Positions 55,947 through 64,000 of a stretch of DNA of 64,000 nt are shown here, one piece after another. Within the stretch, counting starts at the first letter, position 1; every line of letters begins with the position of its first letter. The notes beneath the pieces were generated by a model. That model saw only the letters and a program-made list of their open reading frames with translations, made no database searches and was not told where the DNA came from. The stretch is from Eutypa lata. Taxonomy: Eukaryota > Ascomycota > Sordariomycetes > Xylariales > Diatrypaceae. The position numbers were made by a program, and so were the translations under genes. The stretch lies in assembly GCA_022661535.1 (NCBI GenBank), contig JAKULF010000011.1, positions 1,426,001 to 1,490,000 on the forward strand, given 5' to 3'.

Positions 55947-57058
55947 CTAGTCGCTCCGAACATCAATGCAAACCTTCCCAATGTGCTTTCCAGCCTCAAC
56001 ATAGCGGAAAGCCTCAAGGACCTCATCCTGACTGAAGCCGAATGTCTTGTCCAGTGGCAGCGGCAACTTGCGGCTCGCGATGAACTGCACCGCCTCCTCT
56101 AGCTGCTGCTTCGACCCGGCCATGATGCCGCGAATGACCACGCTTTTCGATATCACTGGAATCAGGAAATCGAGCGGCCTGTCCCCGGGTGCCGTCAGGA
56201 ACCCAATCAGGGAGATGATACCACCGTGTGCGATGCACGAGAGGCTCTGCTGCATCGTCCCCAGTCCGCCTACCTCGACGATGTGGTCCGCGCCATGCCC
56301 CCCGGTGATGCGGTTGACCTCGGCGGCCCAGTCAGGGGTAGTCTTGTAGTTGATCGTGTAGTCCGTGCCAAACTTGGATTTCACGTATTCCAGCTTCTCG
56401 TCACTCGATGAGGTGATGATAGTAGTCGCACCCGCGGCTCTCGCCAGGATGAGTCCCGCCAGAGAGACGCCGCCAGTACCTAGTGATTATTAGATACAAT
56501 ATCGGTGATTTGAGTGGTAGAAAAATGAAACTACATACCTTGCAGGAGCACCGTGCTACCCGGTACCAAGGGCTTGTTGCCATAAAACGAATTCCAGACA
56601 GTCGACACAACAGCCGGAAGCGAAGCCCACTCGGCAAAGCTCACGCCCGACGTCTTGGGCAGCTTGATGAGGGCGTTCGCCGGCAGTACGACGTACTCGC
56701 AGAGCGCGCCGTCCACGAGGCCGCCGAGGGTGCCGTCGTAGGACGTCTCGTTCAGCGTGCCGTACAGCAGCTTGGGGTTGACGACGCTGAGCACGGCGTC
56801 GCCCACGGCGAACAGAGCCTTCGCGCGCGCGCCCGCCTCGAAGACGCGCCCCGCCATGTCCGACGTCGGCACCACCTGCTCCTTGACCGGCAGCGGGTAC
56901 GTCGAGTTCGCGATCGCAATGTCCCGGTAGTTCAGGCTCACGCTGCGCACGCTGACCACGACGTCGTCGGGCCCCGGCTGCGGGATCGGCTCCCGGAAGG
57001 CTTGGAGGCCTTCGACGCCGTTGCGGGTCACGAAGCGGTAGACGGTTTGGTCTGGCAT
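55947..57058 (-). CDS. zinc-type alcohol dehydrogenase / quinone oxidoreductase (MDR family)
   Basis: Two exons on the minus strand, 57058-56539 and 56479-55947 (59-nt intron), encoding 350 residues. The N-terminal GroES-like domain has SLNYRDIAIANSTYP and VPTSDMAGRVFEAG. The nucleotide-binding domain has VLLQGTGGVSLAGLILARAAG, made continuous by splicing, then TINYKTTPDW, GADHIVEVGGLGTMQQSL and ISLIGFL. The pattern matches fungal NAD(P)H-dependent MDR oxidoreductases that lack the catalytic-zinc cysteine (NYRD in place of the Cys-x-x-D motif), so zinc-independent reduction of quinones or enones is more likely than alcohol dehydrogenation. Cytosolic; substrate unknown. Confidence 0.88.
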
Positions 57059-58675
57059 TTTTGAGAATGGGGGATGGTGATGCGAAGCTAAGGTTAAAAT
57101 AAGGGGGTGTTAGGTTTTGATGGTTAATTCGTAATACTCTGTTTTGCTCCTTCTGTTCAGCTGTCTCATAGCGGGAGGAAGCATCTGCTTTATATACAAT
57201 ATGCTCGACATACTCTACCCCTATGCATCCCTCGCCTAAATACAGATTCACTAATGTTGAACCCATCATGAGATCTGGCTCGGCGGAACCGATCTCCAGA
57301 AATTAACGCGTCACATCCAGCATGAAACTAATAGGGTTAAAGCCGAGTGAGGGTATTTCGATTCAAGGCTTAACAATAGAAAGGGTTCATTTCCTGAAAC
57401 AACTCGATCAGCGGTTCTGTTCATGCTTACAAATTCAAGCAGCACGGAAGGATTTGTCAGCTACATTATGTACCTGGCTACCCAAGACCTAGTTACCGCC
57501 AGCTCTATTTCGATGTTTGTCACACTGGTCCACAATTGGCCAACACCACGTTTTTATCTATCAGATCATATTAACACACAGCTCGTAATATATCCGTGGT
57601 CAAGCGACTCGATTCCCACATACTATATTCTCCGCAAGAATGTAATCGCCAAAGTCTGGGGACTGAAATTAGGTAATCCCACTACCTACTTTGTAGTTGA
57701 GTTAACCGGGATCTTGTATGGTGGTGAAGGGCGGGACGATCGGTGGATGGATCCCGGTACTTACCGAACCCACATTACTCCCCGATGAACTAACGGACAT
57801 CTTATGTGAACCCGCCGAACGGCGGACAAGATTACAAGATTACTCCGCGTAGAGTAGGCACTCACTTACCAGTGCGATCATGAATCACACCATTTCGCAT
57901 ATCAATTCGGTTGGTATCTTGCGGACTAAGATGAGGACATGGATAGATTCGGTAGATGCCGTCTATTATCAAGCCCAAATTGTGCAAGCTGGTTCATCAT
58001 TCAGGCTATTGTATACCCTTCCATCTTCGTGTTTCTTTTCTTTTTCTTTTCTTTTTTTTTTTTCTGTTGGTACGATGATGATATATGATTACGAAGAGAC
58101 ATTGATCTGGATCGAAAAGGGGAGGGTGGACATTGGAAGAATAGGGGCAACCTCTAGGTATAGTTTGGTAACAATTGTATAAGTAGTTATCGTGGAACGA
58201 AAGGTGTTAGTTACCCTAACACATTTTTGCTAAGGACCACGAAAGGGGGGTTTTGTTACGTCTCCTCGCTATAGGGAGCTACAAACTAGTAAATACGAAG
58301 CCGTCTATGCACTCGAGGCCTTATCAAGTCTTCATGAAACTGAACTGCATATCATAATCCACATTCTATCCACCTGGAGCAGTTGAACTGTTTTTACGTT
58401 GGGTTAAATTGTTTACTTTGAGAATTAACTGTCGTCATAATCAACGAGAAGAACAGTGCAGACAGGGAGAGAGGAAATTGTCGATAGTAAGCAAGACTTG
58501 CGGTAAGGGCAAGATGGTATTTTCATGTTTTCATTTGCACATTTCGATTGGCCAAATCTAACGTTCATTGGGTAATGTAAACCTATACTATTGGTATTGT
58601 TCTAGTTTATAATTTCATATTCCTAGATTCACAGAATATTATAGTGTCCTGGCTATTATTATGCCTGGAACTATC
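57059..58675. other. intergenic region
   Basis: About 1.6 kb with no gene I can support. A pyrimidine-rich tract (TTTCTTTTCTTTTTTTTTT-like) lies at about 58030-58065. Small open frames at 57423-57788 and 57880-58182 have no family resemblance. Confidence 0.4.
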
Positions 58676-61600
58676 TCATGCAGACTCCCCCATAGATTGT
58701 ATCATATCGACAGTGCCGTTAGCCACACCCACAAACGATTTGTGTACCTTCTCTGGGTTGGAATCGTATCTCAACCCATTAACCTCATCCACCTTGCCCC
58801 AGCCGCCTCCCCCGGGTGACATGACGACCATCCTATCCCCCACGCCCATCAAAGCCGTGTTCTTGCCCCCGAGGTTAATCGTGCGCCCACCCTTCTTAAC
58901 CCAAAGATTCTGACCTCTCTTTCCATCCTCGCCACCCTCAAGCCCGTAGGGCGCGAAGGCCCTCCGCTCGCTCAGGATCGACACCTTGATACCGGGGAGA
59001 CAAAACTCGATATCGCGAACGATGCCATCGCCTCCGGGGTGCGCACCCGCGCCGCCGCTGCCGGGGCGCAGGCAGAACCGGCGCAGGATGACGGGGTACC
59101 GGCGCTCGAGGACCTCCGGGTCCGTGATGCGCGTGTTGGTCATGTTGGTGTGGACGCCGCTGGTGCCGTCCCAAGTGGGGCCGCCGCCCGACCCGCCGCA
59201 GATCGTCTCGTAGTACCCGAAGCTGTCGTCGCTGTCGTCCGTGCCGAACGTCAGGTTGTTCATGCACCCCTGGCTGGCGGCCGCTGCGCCGAAGGCCTTG
59301 AAGATGACGTCGACGATTCGTTGCGATGTCAGGACGTTGCCCGCGCAGACGGCAGCTGCCTCGGATGGCCGCAGCAATGAGTCTTCTGGCATTTCGACCT
59401 TGATCGGTCGGATGGCGCCTTGGTTTAGGGGGATGTCCACTGGAGGTTATTTTGGGTTAGTGTATGTATGTATATAGCTTTCAAGGAGATATACTGTGAG
59501 TTTGAATGATCTCTTTGCGGTCGTCATCATGGACTACCCTACGCTGGCGGGGACATATTGCCAGCAGAATCTCTAAGATATTACTGGGAACGAAAGGGCT
59601 GGGGGGTCGGAAATATTAAGGAATACGTACTATTGACCATGCATCTCAGGGCGAATATAATGGAAGAGTTACAGATTGCTATCGGCGCGTTCCAGTTTCC
59701 TGTCTTAGTATTAGCATCATATCCCACCGACATCATTCTAGAATATGTACCATAGGCCTCTGGGCCGGTTCCCTCGAAGTTGAAGACTGCTCCCCCGGTA
59801 TTCTCATCAATATCGACTTTAAGCTGGATAGGGGTGCCATCATCCATGTAATCGACGGCTTCAAGTGGCTTTCCATCAGTCGTTTTCGCAATCCTCTTCA
59901 ACATCTCTCGTACTGCGAGCTCAGCAGCCCCCTGGATCTCCTCCACTAAGGGGGATTAGCCTGTGAGTAGCACCAACGGGTTATATTCTAATACTCACTG
60001 TAGAACTGCACGACCTCCAGCCCGTAGTCTGCGATAAGCCCGTGGATGAGTTGGCTTCCGCGGTGATTTGCCGCAGCCTGGGCTTTGATATCCGAGATAT
60101 TGTCCCGGAGACAGCGTGTCCCTTGACAGCCAGGGGTCTTGGCCGGCGCCATTAGGAGATCCGTCAGCTCTTCCTCTTTGAATTCGCCTCCCTCGACCAC
60201 TTTGAAGGCTTTGATGACAGCTCCTTCTTCCCAGAGCTCACGTGAGTTAGGCGGCATGGAGCCAGGGAGTATTCCCCCAATCTTCATGACAGGTTAGCGT
60301 ACGATGCGTAGAATCTGATACTCTAAGTCACTTACATCCGCATGGTGGCCGCGAGACGCAGTCCAGAAGATGATGTTCTTCCCTTCTACGTCGAAGATAG
60401 GTGTAATAACTGTCAAGTCGGGTAAATGCGTACCACCGCAGACTGCACTCAGGAGGTTAGATAGATGGTGCCCGAGAAACTATTAGAGAGGGGAATACTA
60501 ACCAGGTGAGTTGGACAAGATCACATCACCAGGGTGAAGGTCGTTACCCCAATGATCGATTTGCCACTTTACTGCATATGCCATGCTTCCGATCTATGCA
60601 CAAGGTTAGCCGCATATTATCATACTAATTATTAATATAATATATACCATAGCGGGCACATGTGGTGCATTTGCCACAAGTCCACCATCGGGTGAGAATA
60701 CGGTACAGGAGAAATCGAGACGTTCTTTGATGTTCGTGCTGACGCTTGTCTTCTGGAGCGCGCGCCCCATTTGTTCTGCGACACCCATGAATCTGTGTCC
60801 GAAGATAGATAGCTGGATGGGGTCCGCCGTCCTCGACGAGACAACCTCCTTCTGTCCCACCTCAACGTCGATGACAACATTGCTAGAAAGGATCGTCGCA
60901 ACTGATCCGGGTGTGACGACGATAGTCTGCGTATCATCTATGATTAACGAAGGTCCCTTTATCTTTGAACCTGGTGATAAGGCTCCAAGACTGTGCACTG
61001 GTATTTCACTCCATCCCGACTCCTTAAAATAGGCACCCTTTGTTGTCTCGGAGTCAGTCACCCAATTTTCCTTCAGAGAAGCAAGCTCTGTTGTCCAAGG
61101 CGTAGGTGTATCGAACCCACTGGCACCAATAGACCGCACACGGTAGTCATCGATGATCACATCTCGCCCGACGGGTAAGAATCCAAACTGCTGTTGATGT
61201 GCGTCCTTGAAGGCATCCAGGAAACTGACACCGGGCATCTCCTGGATCATCAGGGGCGTATCGCTTCCGTGGAATCGCATGTTCAGGTATCTTTCGGACG
61301 TGATCCTTGACTTAGCGATCCTCTGCTTTAATAGCGCGTCGACTGTCTTCGCCTCCAGCTTGTCGAGTTCGCCGGCGAAGACACTGAGCTGATCTTCGGA
61401 GAATATCAGGGCACAGGGGCTGCGGTCTTCGTGGACGACATCCGCAAGCGCCATCCCGTATGCGGACAAGACGGAGGAGTATTTGTGAATGAGCACGCGC
61501 GATATCCCTAGTTTCCTCGCAATGTCGCAAGCGTGCTGGCCACCAGCGCCGCCAAAAGAGGCCAGGTTGTGAAGCCCAGCGTCATATCCTTTCGCCTCGG

Positions 61601-63376
61601 TAAGAGTCCGGATTGGCCGACACATGGACTCGTTGGCAACATCTAGGAACCTGCGGTGTATATTAGCGAATTATCCAGTAAGATCTATAAAAGGGGAACC
61701 CACCCGGCCGCCACTTGCTCCATGGTGAATTTGACTGTCGATTCTTTGTTGACCTCGACTGTCACGTCTTCAAAAAGCTTCCGGCTCGCCTCAATGTCTA
61801 GCGGGAGATCCTCGTTCGGACCGAATATCTTTGGGAAGAACTCTGGCCTCAGACGGCCCAGGACGAGATTGGCATCGGTGACAGTTAGTGGTCCGCCTTT
61901 GCGATAGCACGCTGGTCCCGGGTGAGCAGATGCGCTATCTGGACCAACTTTGAAAATCCCTGCCTCCCATTTGAGGATACTTCCGCCCCCAGCAGCAACT
62001 GTGTTGATATCGAGTTGCGGGCTCTGGACTGTGACGCCCGCTGTGGTGGTCTCAAATACCTGCTCTAGCTTTCCGGCATACCTGGCCCCCATGTACGTCA
62101 GTATTGGAATGTGTATTGAGGGAGATAGATGCCAACATACCTGGATACGTCTGTGCTAGTACCGCCCATATCGAAACCAATAACTGGTGTCTTCTTCTGC
62201 TCATCATATGCCGTCCTCGCATACCCTACACAGCCTCCCGCGGGGCCTGATAGGATGGCCCGCAATCCCGAGAGTCCGGAGAACTCCACCAGGCCACCAT
62301 CGCTCTGCATGAACTCACAGCGGCATCCACTTGACCGTAGGTCTTCGAATCCGCTCTCAAATCCCGCAATGTACCGCTTGATCTCAGGGGTAAGGTAAGC
62401 GTCTGCCGTGGACGAGTTGCCCCTGGGTACGATCTTGATGGTTGGAGAGAGCTCAGCGCTCAACGAAATGTGTGTGAACCCTATCTCCTTCGCTAGCTTT
62501 CCTACTTCCTGCTCGTGGTCGCGGAACGTGTAACTGTGCATGAGACAGACGGCGATGGAACGATAGCCTTCATCGTAAACCTCTTGAAGAGCTTGCCTTG
62601 TCTTCTCGATGTCTAGTTCATAATTAGCTTCTTGAGGTAGACTGGACATATTTCGTTGACTGCTTACCTATGGGCTCTAGAACCCTCACTGCTTCTCCTG
62701 TTATACCTCGAACCAACGCAGAGTCTGATTTCAGGTCGATTGGCACAGGATTCTTTCTTTCGGTCCAAGCCTCGAGCGTTACTCTTTCTGCAACCTCAAT
62801 AACTTTGGAATACAACACATCGGGTTTGTTTATGGCCATATCAAAAAGTTTTGGCCTAGACTGGTTTCCAATGTGTAGCAAATCCTATTCAACGGGTATC
62901 AGTGTCATTCGTGTCTAAGGTCAAGGTAGTATATTCACCTTCAACCCCTTTGTGACAACAAAAGCTGTGCGTTCTCCTTTCCGCTCTAGCAAAGCATTGG
63001 TTGCAACTGTCGTTCCCATTTTTATCGATTCTTTCCGGACGTTAGTAATGGCATGCTACACCCGGCAAATATAATACACAATCACGCACCAACACCTCGC
63101 ACTGAGATCTTTTGCACCTTTGGATACGGTTTCCCCGTAGCTTTCTCCAAGACCCGTCTGATTGCCTCAACGGGGGCGTCGGCATAGTTACTAGGGTCCA
63201 CGGACAACAGCTTGACCAAGATATCATCTTGCCCTGGGACGGTAGCTACACACTAAAAGATCCATGTAAGCTTGTGGCTCTGTTCCTGAACTATGGACTT
63301 AACTCACATCTGTGAAGGTGCCACCGCGATCGATCGCAATGCGGATTCCCCGCGTTTGCTCCGGCATCGAACCCAT
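58676..63376 (-). CDS. 5-oxoprolinase (ATP-hydrolysing), hydantoinase A/B type
   Basis: Thirteen exons on the minus strand: 63376-63308, 63252-63090, 63030-62939, 62884-62668, 62612-62141, 62081-61704, 61650-60648, 60593-60503, 60442-60336, 60281-59999, 59945-59751, 59699-59631, 59439-58676. All phases agree and give 1300 residues, close to the roughly 1290 of eukaryotic 5-oxoprolinases. The HyuA half has [58 protein letters not shown] and [15 protein letters not shown]. The HyuB half has [65 protein letters not shown] and [11 protein letters not shown]. The enzyme opens 5-oxo-L-proline to L-glutamate with ATP in the cytosol (gamma-glutamyl/glutathione cycle). Twelve introns is dense for a fungal gene; one (59440-59630) is 191 nt, the others 51-60 nt. 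The exon 2 end at 63090 was preferred over 63096 for its better donor. Confidence 0.95.
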
Positions 63377-64000
63377 TTTCACAGAAATAAAATAAAATAA
63401 AGTCTCCGAGCTCTCAAGGTCCGAATTGTAAAGCTCCCTACCAGGAAGCGTATCAATGTGTAAATGATTTTAGTAGCCAGCGGTTTCCTTGCGTCTAAGC
63501 TGTCATTATCATATAAATTCAACAAGCGCTCTTTCTCATAATTCTTAAGTCTCCTGAGATACGGGCTGCGATGTCGCGAGCCGGCCACTAACCGGCCATT
63601 TTGCGTGATGAGCCGCTGAGAAGCTACCTAATATGCTCCTCCTGAATTCCGCTTAGCGATCGGCCAATCATTGTATATCCGATCTAGATCTAACTAAGGT
63701 GTCCGCCTCCACAACCAAGCTCACCCGAGACAATAGTTAGCGGGATAGAATGCCGCGACGATAAGAGCGCCGCGAGGACAAAGTGGACAATTATTGGAGC
63801 TCCACTCAGTCTCCTGCATGGTGGAGCGCCATCGGGTGGACATACTTCATAATCACATTACGGTAAGAGGTCAATTTATCTATGTATTTTTACTACTACT
63901 ACGTATTACATAGAATTGTACTGCATTTTAGCGATCGAACACTAGATTGATGCATGACTCCGCACATGGTCTCGAGTCTACTCTAACCCGTCTTCATTGT
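63377..64000. other. upstream region to window end
   Basis: About 620 bp upstream of the 5-oxoprolinase. Moderately A+T-rich; no gene or repeat is supported. It presumably contains the 5-oxoprolinase promoter. Confidence 0.4.

Noticed and set aside
57423..57788. Open frame of 121 codons between oxidoreductase and 5-oxoprolinase
   Set aside because: No domain, no signal and ordinary length for chance in this composition.
58020..58070. Pyrimidine tract as a retroelement tail
   Set aside because: No adjacent element body or target duplication; it is a simple repeat.
1..64000. CRISPR arrays, rRNA genes and bacterial-type operons
   Set aside because: No regularly spaced repeats or rRNA-like sequence; the intron-rich genes show a fungal nuclear genome.

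Overview
The window is nuclear DNA of a filamentous ascomycete (Pezizomycotina). Nearly every gene is split by introns of about 48-110 nt with GTAAGT/GTATGT-like donors and CTAAC/CTGAT-like branch sites. The protein families are typical of moulds: Pth11-like 7TM proteins, Zn2Cys6 regulators with an Upc2-like body, RTA1, NmrA-like and berberine-bridge-type FAD oxidases. One large repeat carries the signature of repeat-induced point mutation (RIP). I place it no more finely than that. Gene models were assembled by hand: exon phases were checked and splice sites chosen to fit the expected protein family.

Layout. 0-4.3 kb: a flavin monooxygenase and a Pth11-like membrane protein. 4.3-7.3 kb: no intact gene, one weak decayed fragment. 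7.3-16.3 kb: a small unknown protein, the mitochondrial phosphate carrier, a one-exon NmrA-like protein and an MFS transporter. 17.5-38.1 kb: a probable diterpenoid biosynthetic cluster. It has a P450 resembling ent-kaurene oxidases, a second Pth11-like protein, a secondary-metabolism FAD-linked oxidase, and a 953-residue bifunctional diterpene cyclase with both a class II (DADD) and a class I (DEFME plus NDxxSxxxD) active site. The oxidase and cyclase are divergently transcribed from an 844-bp promoter. 38.6-53.8 kb: a SidL/SidF-type siderophore acyltransferase, a Zn2Cys6 regulator, a sterol-glucosyltransferase-like UGT, an RTA1 protein, a secreted GH3 beta-glucosidase and RNase H1. 54.7-63.4 kb: Mediator subunit 18, a zinc-type quinone/alcohol oxidoreductase and a 13-exon 5-oxoprolinase.

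The most striking non-genic object lies between the P450 and the rest of the cluster. It is an 8,371-bp block (20291-28661), almost pure A+T inside, with 9/10 matching terminal inverted repeats that begin TAAGGGT and a perfect 8-bp target duplication (ATGTTGGT). I read it as a hAT-type DNA transposon destroyed by RIP. Its terminal roughly 60-120 bp and subterminal repeats escaped mutation. The element splits the candidate cluster and could influence its expression through heterochromatin.

No prenyl (GGPP) synthase lies in the window, so the cyclase substrate would have to come from elsewhere. Whether the regulator, glycosyltransferase, RTA1 and beta-glucosidase genes belong to the cluster, which would suggest a glycosylated diterpenoid, is inference.
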